Shown here: positions 9,796 to 17,825 of the stretch, piece after piece
How positions within the stretch are numbered: the stretch's first letter is position 1
How the letters are laid out: every line of letters starts with the position of its first letter
Source: JBGNFV01 sp049645705
Lineage (GTDB): Bacteria; Bacteroidota; Bacteroidia; Cytophagales; Cyclobacteriaceae
Reading direction: 5' to 3'
Length of the DNA stretch: 64,000 nucleotides
NCBI GenBank assembly: GCA_049645705.1
Contig: JBARUK010000098.1
Location: 1-64,000 of the forward strand
Translations under genes and position numbers: made by a program
The notes under the pieces: model-generated
Seen by the model: only the letters and a program-made list of their open reading frames with translations
Databases searched by the model: none
Told to the model about the DNA's origin: nothing

Positions 9796-9830
9796 AACAA
9801 AAAAAGCCCGAGGCGGATGCCTCAGGCTTG
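9796..9830 (-). terminator. Terminator of tRNA-Pro
   Basis: Directly after the encoded CCA of the tRNA, the minus strand reads a GCCTGAGGC/GCCTCGGGC stem with a short ATCC loop, followed by a TTTTTTT run. Confidence 0.85.
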
Positions 9831-9833
9831 TAT

Positions 9834-9911
9834 TGGTCGGGATGACTGGATTCGAACCAGCGACCCCCACGTCCCTAACGTGGTGCGCTAACCGGACTGC
9901 GCCACATCCCG
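9834..9911 (-). tRNA. tRNA-Pro, anticodon AGG
   Basis: The minus strand folds as a complete cloverleaf. The acceptor is CGGGATG/CATCCCG, the D stem GCGC/GCGC, and the anticodon stem CCACG/CGTGG with loop TTAGGGA. The variable region is GGGTC, the T stem GCTGG/CCAGT with loop TTCGAAT, then discriminator A73 and an encoded CCA. Loop positions 34-36 are A-G-G, and C1 paired to G72 with G35-G36 identifies a proline tRNA. A34 is unusual, because bacterial tRNA-Pro normally has T, G or C there. It is transcribed alone from the promoter at 9963-9993. Confidence 0.93.
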
Positions 9912-9962
9912 TTCGACTTGTGTCGATCTGTAGACAAAACGAGCGCTTTGCAAACAGGACTG

Positions 9963-9993
9963 CAAATGTATGAAAGTTTTTTTTACCCTAAAA
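9963..9993 (-). promoter_or_regulatory. Promoter of tRNA-Pro (TTTT-N19-TACATTTG)
   Basis: The minus strand shows TACATTTG, a perfect fit to the Bacteroidota -7 box TANNTTTG. A TTTT in the place of the -33 TTTG lies exactly 19 nt upstream. The expected start is near 9957, giving a leader of about 45 nt before the mature tRNA. Confidence 0.75.
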
Positions 9994-10107
9994 CAGGCAG
10001 GGCGCAAAATTTATCGCAAACCCGAATTCAGTAAAATGCGTTAGTCAAAATTGCGACTACCGCCTTTTCAGACTTATTTCACTTAGCAAAAATTTTACTC
10101 CTTATAT

Positions 10108-11037
10108 ATGAGACACAGAATACCAAACGCCATATTATTTGCCAGCTTCATCCTGACACTGACCATGTGTGCGCAGCCGCAGGTTTCCCGTACAGATACG
10201 GGCAGCAGTGAGGCGCAGCAGGAGACGGCAACTGATGCTCCGGAAAAGAGCCTGCTGTACAGGATATCGGGCAACGGCCTGCAGCAGCCAAGCTACCTGT
10301 ACGGAACCATCCATATTATATGCCCTGCGGACTTTACTGTGCCGGACTATGTAAAAGGGGCCCTGGAAGAGGCAGAAGTGACTGTACTGGAGCTAGACAT
10401 GGACGACCCCTCCTTTATGCAGCAGATGCAGCAGAATATGGTAAGCCCCGATATGAGCAATTTTGCCCAAAACATGGACGAGGCCGACCGCGAAAAGCTG
10501 GACGCCACGCTGAAGAAACAGTATGGTCCGGGTATTGACCAACTGGGCATCATGAAGCCCTTTGTGATACAGAACATGATCCTGGTAAAGTATCTGCCCT
10601 GCGAGCAGCAGGCAAGCTATGAGGCGGAGTTTATCCAACTTTCCGAAGCACAGGAGCAGGAAGTGATCGGCCTGGAGACAGTAGCCTTTCAGTTTTCGGT
10701 ATTTGACCAGATACCGGCCGGGCAGCAGGTGGAGTGGATCACGGAAATGCTGAATGACAGCGTAGGTACCATCAATAAGTTTGGCGAGATGGTGGAGGTA
10801 TATAAGCAGAAGGATGTGGAAGGGCTGAATGACCTGATGCTGCAGGACGACCAGTTTGATGAGTACGCAGACCTGCTGCTGTATGACCGCAATGCGAACT
10901 GGATACCGAAGATGGAGCAGATAATGAGTGAGCAGTCTGCTTTTATAGCCGTAGGCGCCGGACACCTGGGTGGTGATAAGGGTGTGCTCGCACTGCTGGA
11001 AGGTGAAGGCTATACCGTGGAGCCGGTCACTGAATAG
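10108..11037 (+). CDS. TraB/GumN-family lipoprotein
   Basis: A 309-residue protein. The N-terminal hydrophobic stretch ends in the lipobox LTMC (Cys21), so it is a predicted lipoprotein. The TraB/GumN signature is present: GTIH at 66-69 after YLYG, and the C-terminal AVGAGHLGG near 284. Family members resemble Tiki-type metalloproteases; the two GxxH motifs are the presumed metal ligands. The role in bacteria is not established. A perfect 14-bp hairpin follows the stop. A CACTTAGC box of the kind seen before other genes here lies about 20 nt upstream. Confidence 0.88.
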   Translation: MRHRIPNAILFASFILTLTMCAQPQVSRTDTGSSEAQQETATDAPEKSLLYRISGNGLQQPSYLYGTIHIICPADFTVPDYVKGALEEAEVTVLELDMDDPSFMQQMQQNMVSPDMSNFAQNMDEADREKLDATLKKQYGPGIDQLGIMKPFVIQNMILVKYLPCEQQASYEAEFIQLSEAQEQEVIGLETVAFQFSVFDQIPAGQQVEWITEMLNDSVGTINKFGEMVEVYKQKDVEGLNDLMLQDDQFDEYADLLLYDRNANWIPKMEQIMSEQSAFIAVGAGHLGGDKGVLALLEGEGYTVEPVTE

Positions 11038-11055
11038 ACCGATAGCTTTTATATA

Positions 11056-11089
11056 CCCGCAGGCTCTGCCAATATGCAGAGCCTGCGGG
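11056..11089. terminator. Perfect 14-bp hairpin between convergent genes
   Basis: CCCGCAGGCTCTGC and its exact complement are separated by a 6-nt loop. It lies between the convergent gene ends at 11037 (plus) and 11096 (minus). There is no T-run on either side, so it would act as a bidirectional 3'-end stabiliser or a factor-assisted terminator. Confidence 0.6.
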
Positions 11090-11095
11090 CACTAC

Positions 11096-12616
11096 TCATG
11101 CCAGGCTCATACGGTCGCCTTTTTCCTCGAACTCTTCCAGCTTGTTCATAAGCCACTCCCACAGGTGCTCGTAGGGTATGATCTCTATTTCCGCGTATGC
11201 ATCGCCCGGCGCATCTGCTGACTTGAGCTTTTCATACAGGTACTTGCTCTTCTTACGGCAGGTCTTCAGGTCGAAGTCGTACTGCACCAGGTTTACCAGC
11301 AGCTTAAAGAAAATAACGGTCCGCGTACTGAAGGTCTCCTTAAAGTGCCGACTCATATACTTCTTCAGCGACTCTACCCGGAACATAAGCGCATCGAGGT
11401 CCTTATTTTCCAGGTAGTAAAGGTACTGCAGCACCAGAATGGCCAGATTAAAGCCCTCCTTGTCCTTTGAGTATTCCGGTACCGTACTTACAAAGTCGTA
11501 ATAGTTAAACGAGCGATTGAGCCGGTTGGTAGGATTGATAAACTGCAGATAGGCAGTATACAGGTTCCATCTCTCCTTGGCCAGTTCGCTGATCTTATTA
11601 TAGTTAGGGTTGCGTTCTACCTCCTGCAGCAACTCACCGGCCAGATTGTAATCACGCGAGTGCATAGCCAGCAGGAAGTAGTTTTCGAGAAAGCTGAACC
11701 AGTTGGTAGAATAGCGGCTAAAGCTTTTTACATACTCCTTTGCGTGCACCAGGCCGTTCTTATAGTCTTTGATCCGCAGGTAGGCGTATATTTTGGCAAA
11801 CTTATTAAAGCGGTCGTCAAATCGCTTCCGGTTAATGATGGTCTTCTTATACTGGTCATCAATATGGTTGGTGATCTCGATCACCTTGGCATAGTTACCG
11901 GTAAGCTCATGGTACCACACATTCAGCAGGTGGTAGTGCTCAAAAATATTGTAGCTGTCAGTCTTTTCCCACAGCTTTCTCAGGGTTTCGATACCGTCCT
12001 CAGCGTACTGCAGGTTTTCCTTACGGCTGGATACGCTGCGGTTCAGCTCCACCTTTACTTTAAAGTATAGCTCGGCAGCTTCTTCCTCCAGTTTGATCAG
12101 CTTTTTATAGTGTTCGAGCTTTTCCTTATTCTTATCGTACATCACAGGCCGCACCCTGCTGGCGTATATAAAGCGCAGTAGCTTAAGGGAGTCAAGTATG
12201 ATATAATTAAACTCAGAGCCCTTTGCGAGGTTGATGGCCTTGTTCAGGATCTTTTCTGCTATACCCAGGTCACCGAACTTAAGGAGCATTCTGCCCTGGT
12301 GCAGATAGTTAAGACATTCCTGCTCATCATGGTGAGAAGCCTTGATCTGGCTGTCATTAAAATCGAGGAAAAATAAGTGATTGAGCAGTTTTTGCTTAAG
12401 GCGGCTCTTGAGCATCCTGTAACGGTAATCAACCTTCTCATCTCCGTATATTTCTAATGCTGCTTCTTTGTCGGAACCTACTTTTCCTTCTTTGATATTA
12501 TTAAAAAGCTGCATTTCTTTGCCACCGAGGTCACTCTCAGATTTCAAATCCAATAATTGGATATTTTTCTTACCTCTTTTTGTTACAATTTTTACAAGTC
12601 TGGCTATTTCTTCCAT
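11096..12616 (-). CDS. Large cytoplasmic helical protein, unknown function
   Basis: A 506-residue protein with no signal peptide or membrane segment. It is rich in Lys, Glu, Leu and Tyr, with helix pairs reminiscent of TPR-like solenoids (for example LGIAEKILNKAINLAKG and DYNLAGELLQEVERNPNY). The N-terminus, MEEIARLVKIVTKRGKKNIQ, is basic. I recognise no named family; a scaffold role is only suggested by the repeats. It is monocistronic, facing the TraB/GumN gene, with a 150-nt AT-rich upstream region shared with the divergent small peptide gene. Confidence 0.85.
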   Translation of the reverse strand: MEEIARLVKIVTKRGKKNIQLLDLKSESDLGGKEMQLFNNIKEGKVGSDKEAALEIYGDEKVDYRYRMLKSRLKQKLLNHLFFLDFNDSQIKASHHDEQECLNYLHQGRMLLKFGDLGIAEKILNKAINLAKGSEFNYIILDSLKLLRFIYASRVRPVMYDKNKEKLEHYKKLIKLEEEAAELYFKVKVELNRSVSSRKENLQYAEDGIETLRKLWEKTDSYNIFEHYHLLNVWYHELTGNYAKVIEITNHIDDQYKKTIINRKRFDDRFNKFAKIYAYLRIKDYKNGLVHAKEYVKSFSRYSTNWFSFLENYFLLAMHSRDYNLAGELLQEVERNPNYNKISELAKERWNLYTAYLQFINPTNRLNRSFNYYDFVSTVPEYSKDKEGFNLAILVLQYLYYLENKDLDALMFRVESLKKYMSRHFKETFSTRTVIFFKLLVNLVQYDFDLKTCRKKSKYLYEKLKSADAPGDAYAEIEIIPYEHLWEWLMNKLEEFEEKGDRMSLA

Positions 12617-12773
12617 CCCTTTAAACTCTTTAAAGCCGATTTTCCTCTTCTAAAGATAGATAAAACCAATCTAAAATTAAAAAATTTAATGTTATTTTAG
12701 GTATCAAAATTTCCTGTTTTTCCTTCACTTTAATGGTCATCTTAGCATCATTAACCTATAATCTTTGAATGCC

Positions 12774-12941
12774 ATGATGACTTTAATTGCACTTTTATTT
12801 ATGAATTTTTCCATGTTATTAACGGGCGCGCCTGCCAGCCAGCCTGGTAATGACGGTAGCAGCAGTACAGTAATCACAAATGATGATGATGGTGGTGCTG
12901 GTACATGGATGGAAGAAAACGAGCCTACTCCAGGAAGTTAA
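12774..12941 (+). CDS. Tiny exported acidic peptide (55 aa), candidate
   Basis: The frame starts MMTLIALLFMNFSMLLTGAP and continues with a Ser/Asp/Gly-rich tail (SSSTVITNDDDGGAG, then TWMEENEPTPGS). The N-terminus looks like a short signal peptide or a single membrane anchor; the mature part is acidic and probably disordered. A second ATG follows immediately, so the start could be 12777. A strong terminator sits just downstream and a CTTAGCATCAT box resembling other local promoters lies 30 nt upstream, which together argue for a real transcript. No family is recognised. Confidence 0.5.
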   Translation: MMTLIALLFMNFSMLLTGAPASQPGNDGSSSTVITNDDDGGAGTWMEENEPTPGS

Positions 12942-12964
12942 TAACTTCCTGCAACCATACTATG

Positions 12965-12993
12965 ATAGGGGTCAATGACCCCTATTTTTTTTT
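12965..12993 (+). terminator. Intrinsic terminator after the small peptide gene
   Basis: ATAGGGGTC and GACCCCTAT are separated by AAT and followed by a run of eight or more T. A second inverted repeat, GGAAGTTA/TAACTTCC, overlaps the peptide stop codon. Confidence 0.9.
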
Positions 12994-13093
12994 GCCTTTA
13001 TAGTTCGCCGGAACCTATTTTTCGAATATAAATATCACTATTATATGCGTTTTACGGCTATCAATGCTATTTTTGATGGCAAGGAACAATTAT

Positions 13094-14830
13094 ATGCGAT
13101 TACAAACCGCCCTGATCCTGCTTATTCTGCCTTATTTCAGCGGTTGTGGCACAACCACTGAAAGTACTGAACAAGTCAATTCGGTTACCGTAAGACTCGC
13201 TCAGAACCCTGAAACACTGAATCCGGTAAGTTACGTGAATCAGTATACTATCAGGGTAGGTAATTTTATATACCAGTCTCTCCTTACTATAGACCACAGA
13301 ACTAACGGTATAAGACCCCAGCTAGCCGTAGACCTTCCTACTGTAGAAGCAGTTGACTCAGGCTTTCTATATCACTACCAGATCAGACCCGAGGCCTACT
13401 GGGACCCGGAACATCCAGTTACGTCCGAGGATATCGCTTTTACTATCAAGCTGTTCTACCTGCCCGGCATCAACAACACCAAATCATCCGTAGACTACCA
13501 GTTTATCCGCGGGATGGTACCCCATGAATCTGACCCTAAAAGGTTTGCCATCTACTGTGAATCGGGAGCGGACGACCTGCGCCTGCTGACCGGTGACTTC
13601 CTGGTACTGCCGCGGCACCTGTACGATCCGGAAAATGTAACCGCCACCTGGCCTCTGTATGAAATAGTAAAAGGAGCAGTGGATACAGAAGGAAATAAAG
13701 CTTACACACGCTTCAGCGACAGGTTCAACGATCCTGCCACCTCGCGTGATTCGTCTTTTATGACTGGCAGCCACGCGTACCGTATGGTGGCCTGGGAGAC
13801 AGACAAGTTCATTACCCTGGAGCGTAAAAAACCCTGGTGGGGAGACGAGCTGCCGGAAAGTTCCGGTATTAAAGGTAAGCCGGACCGCATAGTTTTCCTG
13901 GTGATACCGGATAATAACACGGCCCTGCTGATGCTCAAAGCCGGTAAGCTGGACGTTATGGATAATATATCGTCGTCTGACTTTAAGCAACTGAAAAAGA
14001 ACGAGACCTTTCTACAGGACTATGACCTGCACTCTCCCTCCTCCTACCGCTTTGTCTACATCGGGCTGAACGACCGGCTGCCAAAACTGGCAGATAAGGG
14101 CACAAGACAGGCACTGGCCCACCTGCTGGATGTACCACAGATAATTGAGCTGAACGAATACGGAATTGCCAGGCAGTCTACCGGTATGATCAGTCCGGCC
14201 GACTCTACTCACTATAACCCAGACATTCCGCCCTACCCCTTTGATAAAGATAAGGCAAGGCAACTACTGCAGGCAGCTGGCTGGACCTATAAGGGAAACG
14301 CATGGACCCGCCAGCGCGGAGGCACCAGTCAGAAACTTAGCTTCACGATAACGTACAAGAGCGGGACGCCTTCTTACGAAAACATTGCCCTGATACTACA
14401 GGAAGCGGCCAACTCCATAGGTATCCATACGGAACTGCAGCCTGTAGAAGGTGCCGTTCTGTCTGAGTCATTAAGAAATCATGACTTTGAGCTGTCTATA
14501 GGGGCTCTGCGGGGCAATCCTTTCGCGTACGACTTCCGTCCCATACTGCATACTGATGCCAGTGGCAAGGGAGATTTCAACTACACCGGCTTCGGCAATG
14601 CAGAGAGTGACTCCCTGGTAGACGCCATCGTTGTAGACACTTCCAGCGTAAACCGGGTAAATTATATCTACCGCCTGCAGGAAATCTTGCATGAGGAAGC
14701 AAATATCATTTATCTTTATTTCATTCAGGATAAGATTGCCATACACAACCGGTTTAAGAATGTAACCATATCTGCTATGCCTCCGGGGTATGACCTTATG
14801 AACTTTACGCTGAAAGAAGAAGAAGACTAA
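13094..14830 (+). CDS. ABC transporter substrate-binding lipoprotein (oligopeptide type, SBP_bac_5)
   Basis: The periplasmic-facing binding protein of a peptide or nickel-type ABC importer. I choose the ATG at 13094, ten codons inside the open frame, because it gives a clean lipoprotein signal (MRLQTALILLILPYFSGCG, with Cys as the lipidated residue). The protein of about 578 residues shows the family features: VRLAQNPETLNPVSYVNQY near the mature N-terminus, then YWDPEHPVTSEDIAFTIKL, and PPYPFDKDKARQLLQAAGW. It is followed by two permease genes (2-nt spacing, then a 4-nt overlap), so this is an operon. No ATPase gene is nearby, so the ATPases must be encoded elsewhere. Confidence 0.92.
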   Translation: MRLQTALILLILPYFSGCGTTTESTEQVNSVTVRLAQNPETLNPVSYVNQYTIRVGNFIYQSLLTIDHRTNGIRPQLAVDLPTVEAVDSGFLYHYQIRPEAYWDPEHPVTSEDIAFTIKLFYLPGINNTKSSVDYQFIRGMVPHESDPKRFAIYCESGADDLRLLTGDFLVLPRHLYDPENVTATWPLYEIVKGAVDTEGNKAYTRFSDRFNDPATSRDSSFMTGSHAYRMVAWETDKFITLERKKPWWGDELPESSGIKGKPDRIVFLVIPDNNTALLMLKAGKLDVMDNISSSDFKQLKKNETFLQDYDLHSPSSYRFVYIGLNDRLPKLADKGTRQALAHLLDVPQIIELNEYGIARQSTGMISPADSTHYNPDIPPYPFDKDKARQLLQAAGWTYKGNAWTRQRGGTSQKLSFTITYKSGTPSYENIALILQEAANSIGIHTELQPVEGAVLSESLRNHDFELSIGALRGNPFAYDFRPILHTDASGKGDFNYTGFGNAESDSLVDAIVVDTSSVNRVNYIYRLQEILHEEANIIYLYFIQDKIAIHNRFKNVTISAMPPGYDLMNFTLKEEED

Positions 14831-14831
14831 T

Positions 14832-16211
14832 ATGCTCAGATATCTGCTTCAGAGGGTACTTTGGGCGGTGCCTGCTACCCTTGCGGCTGCACTGGCGGTG
14901 CTGCTCATAGGTGAGCTGGCCCCTCAGGACTGGGTAGCGGCGAAGCTGGAGGGAAGTGCTGGCAGGTATGCTGACAGTAATACTGCCAATGCCCGGCAGG
15001 CCATGTACCGTAAGATAAGAAGCCGCTACGGGCTGGACCTTCCGGTTTTCTATATTTCTATCAACTCTCTGTCAGAACCTGATACACTCAACAGTATCTT
15101 TCCGGCCGCACTCCGCAACCTGGCCGGGCGTACGCTCAACTCTTACGGAAACTGGCAGACTGTAAGCGACTACATCTCCTATGTGTCGGAAGTGGAAAGG
15201 TCTACCCTGAACAATCCGGAGGTAGCTTCACTCATCACACCATTATACAACTGGAACAACGCTCGCTCGGCAAAAAGGCAGTGGCGCACCCTGGCCGAAT
15301 ACCCCGGCATAAGCCCTGGTGTGAAAGCACTGGCCCGGACGGCTATCAAGTCACTGGACGCCATGGAGCGAAACGACACTACCTGGAAAAACTATGTGCC
15401 GGTACTTAGGTGGAACGGAACGGACAGCCGCTACCATCTGTGGCTCATCTCTCTGCTCAAAGGCGACTTCGGCACTTCATTCAGGGATGGGGAGTCTGTG
15501 AATGATAAGATATCGCAGGCGGTAAAGCAGACCCTGTGGATCACTGTCCCGGCACTGCTCCTTACATTTATCTTCTCTGTCTGGCTGGGCAAGGTACTAT
15601 CGCGAAACAGCTACTCCATACCGGCCAACATGTCATCTACCGCCCTGTATATGCTGGATGCCATTCCGCTGTTCTGGTTATGCCTGCTGTTCATCATGAT
15701 CCTTATCACGTTTAACCTGTATGAGCTACTACCCTTTTATGACGTTACAGGTTATTCGTCTTCCTTGTCTGGCGCCAGCCGCTTCCTGCAGCGGGCCAAA
15801 CAACTCATATTCCCGGTGTGCTGCCTGGCCCTTTCGTCCATTCCCTACGTGACCAAGCAGGTAGAGTCTGCCCTCAAGGAAATCTACCCGCAGGACTATA
15901 TTACTACTGCCAGGGCCAAGGGTCTGAGCGAACGGAAAGTCATCTGGAAGCATGCATTTCGCAACGCCATATTTCCGCTGATCACCCTGATAGCACTGTT
16001 TCTACCGGCCGTTTTTGCGGGTTCGCTGGTGGTAGAGGCACTTTTTGCTATACCCGGCATAGGTAAGCTGCTCACTGATTCTGTTATATCGCGTGACTTT
16101 CCCGTGGTCATGGGTATCGTCTTTTATATGGCATTGATCCGGATAGGGGCTAATAATTTAGCAGATATCGCCTATTTTGCGTGTGATCCCAGGATCAGGC
16201 TCAAAGGATGA
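14832..16211 (+). CDS. ABC transporter permease, DppB type with a large periplasmic insertion
   Basis: A 459-residue inner-membrane permease. Residues 1-30 are the first membrane segment (MLRYLLQRVLWAVPATLAAA). The family then resumes at about residue 205 with LLKGDFGTSFRDGESV, four to five further membrane helices, and the EAA-type cytoplasmic loop (YITTARAKGLSERKVIWKHA). Normal DppB proteins have about 310-340 residues; the extra 120-130 lie between helix 1 and the GDFGTSF motif and contain a Trp/Asn-rich segment (LYNWNNARSAKRQW). The insertion would project outside the inner membrane, near the binding protein. Second gene of the importer operon. Confidence 0.9.
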   Translation: MLRYLLQRVLWAVPATLAAALAVLLIGELAPQDWVAAKLEGSAGRYADSNTANARQAMYRKIRSRYGLDLPVFYISINSLSEPDTLNSIFPAALRNLAGRTLNSYGNWQTVSDYISYVSEVERSTLNNPEVASLITPLYNWNNARSAKRQWRTLAEYPGISPGVKALARTAIKSLDAMERNDTTWKNYVPVLRWNGTDSRYHLWLISLLKGDFGTSFRDGESVNDKISQAVKQTLWITVPALLLTFIFSVWLGKVLSRNSYSIPANMSSTALYMLDAIPLFWLCLLFIMILITFNLYELLPFYDVTGYSSSLSGASRFLQRAKQLIFPVCCLALSSIPYVTKQVESALKEIYPQDYITTARAKGLSERKVIWKHAFRNAIFPLITLIALFLPAVFAGSLVVEALFAIPGIGKLLTDSVISRDFPVVMGIVFYMALIRIGANNLADIAYFACDPRIRLKG

Positions 16212-17332
16212 TCAGTAAGCTCGGCAACATACATAACGGACAATTTCAGTTGGACACGACCCTGTCAGCCGTATGGCTGATAATAGTGCTGGTCTTTGCA
16301 CTCTTTGGGCCGTCGCTTACGGGAGACTCCGGCTCCCCGGGGCTGCTTCCCTTCAGTCCTGACAAGCTACACCCCTCTGCCTCACTGCAGCCGCCAATGT
16401 CGCAGCTGGCAGACAGTGGAAAGGTATTCTACCTGGGATCCGACCACCTGGGCAGAGACTTGCTATCGGGAATTATCGCGGGTACACGCAACAGTATGCT
16501 GGTGTCTGTGGCTGCTATGCTACTGGCTACATTTATAGGCACACTGGTAGGGGGTGCAGCAGGTTTTTTTGGCGACAGGGAGTTTATTCTTAGCCGCGCG
16601 AGTTACCTGACCCTGGCATGTCATCTTTTGCTTACCTGGTTCTATCTCATATACATTCCGCGTTATGCCTGGAAGGATTTCGGGGATCTTACGTTTATGG
16701 AAGCATCAGGCTTTGTGGGGGAACTGCTGCTCTTCTGGGCGGGGATATTGATCATAACCTACGCCTTTTATGTTCTGCTGCGTTATATCCCTTATATGCG
16801 CAGGAGCCTGTATTTTCCTCTCGACAGCTGGTCTACTGGATTTACGGAGGTTTTTGCCAGCATTCCCAGGTTGTTTCTCGTACTATCGCTGGTGGCAGTC
16901 ATACAGCCCGGCGTATATGCTTTTATTTTTCTTATGGGTATAACCTCATGGGTAGGTGCCGCCAGGCTCATCAGGGGGCAAATGCTTGCCATACGAAGAC
17001 AGGAATACGTGGAAGCAGCCTATGCGCTGGGCCTGAAGCGGATGGCTGTATTGTTCAAACATGCTATTCCTAACAGTGCCAGTGTCATACTCGTAGATTT
17101 TACATTTGGCGTAGCCGCCATCCTTATGGCCGAATCGACCCTCTCCTTCCTGGGAGTAGGACTGCCCCCTGGTGTGATAAGCTGGGGCAAACTTTTGGCT
17201 AATATTAAATACGATGCCACCGCCTGGTGGCTGGTGATATTTCCCGGTCTGGCCATATTCTTCACCATCCTTTCCATTCATACGATCGGCGATGCATCAA
17301 GAAAGAAAATAAACCCAAAATCAGGCACTTAG
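16208..17332 (+). CDS. ABC transporter permease, DppC type with extra membrane segments
   Basis: A 374-residue permease overlapping the previous gene by 4 nt (ATGA). It has the DppC signatures LGSDHLGRDLLSGIIAGTR and, in the EAA loop, QEYVEAAYALGLKRMAVLFK, followed by ESTLSFLGVGLPPG. The family is usually about 300 residues. Here an added segment at about 125-205 contributes two extra hydrophobic helices (LACHLLLTWFYLIYIP and LLLFWAGILIITYAFYVLL). Together with the insertion in the DppB-like partner, this suggests a modified translocator. Last gene of the operon. Confidence 0.9.
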   Translation: MISKLGNIHNGQFQLDTTLSAVWLIIVLVFALFGPSLTGDSGSPGLLPFSPDKLHPSASLQPPMSQLADSGKVFYLGSDHLGRDLLSGIIAGTRNSMLVSVAAMLLATFIGTLVGGAAGFFGDREFILSRASYLTLACHLLLTWFYLIYIPRYAWKDFGDLTFMEASGFVGELLLFWAGILIITYAFYVLLRYIPYMRRSLYFPLDSWSTGFTEVFASIPRLFLVLSLVAVIQPGVYAFIFLMGITSWVGAARLIRGQMLAIRRQEYVEAAYALGLKRMAVLFKHAIPNSASVILVDFTFGVAAILMAESTLSFLGVGLPPGVISWGKLLANIKYDATAWWLVIFPGLAIFFTILSIHTIGDASRKKINPKSGT

Positions 17333-17387
17333 AACATTCGTGCTACTTCCATGTTTACTGAAAAGTTCTTACCAAACCTGAAATGTT

Positions 17388-17537
17388 ATGAAAAACCTGT
17401 TAGTGATCATTGCCGTAGTGCTAATAATTCTTTGGCTTCTGGGCTATTTCGCTTTTCCTGACATAGGAGGAGTTATTCACATCCTACTTGTGATTGCCGT
17501 GATCCTGATTATCCTGAAGTTGGTACGAAGAGCATAG
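17388..17537 (+). CDS. Lmo0937-family small membrane protein
   Basis: A 49-residue protein, MKNLLVIIAVVLIILWLLGY followed by FAFPDIGGVIHILL, with two hydrophobic helices around a short FPDIGG turn and a basic end (LKLVRRA). This is the layout of the Lmo0937/DUF5670 family of tiny membrane proteins, often stress-induced; molecular function unknown. A strong terminator follows. It lies 56 nt after the permease gene. Confidence 0.85.
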   Translation: MKNLLVIIAVVLIILWLLGYFAFPDIGGVIHILLVIAVILIILKLVRRA

Positions 17538-17557
17538 CGCATCATAATAAAAAACAA

Positions 17558-17588
17558 AGCCCGACCTGAAATTCAGGTCGGGCTTTTT
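17558..17588 (+). terminator. Intrinsic terminator after the Lmo0937-like gene
   Basis: AGCCCGACCTGA and TCAGGTCGGGCT form a 12-bp stem with an AAT loop, followed by a T-run. It probably ends both the importer operon and the small membrane gene. Confidence 0.95.
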
Positions 17589-17825
17589 TGCTGGTTGAAA
17601 AGGCTCTGTTGCTTTTGTTGATACAAATATGCCCGAATCCGGGAAGATGGCAAAGGAAACTATTGCGCCTATCGTAACATGGTTTTGATGAAACCATCAG
17701 GCCATTTAGTAAGTTTTACACAGGTCTGGTCAGGCATTTTTGTTTACTGGCCGGTAGTTTATTCCGTGCAACCCGGTTTCCGGTTCATTATTCTGAAAAG
17801 GAGTAACTTTTTTCAGAAAGGCATA

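Noticed and set aside
9689..9973. 94-codon plus-strand ORF
   Set aside because: It runs antisense through the tRNA-Pro gene and its terminator.
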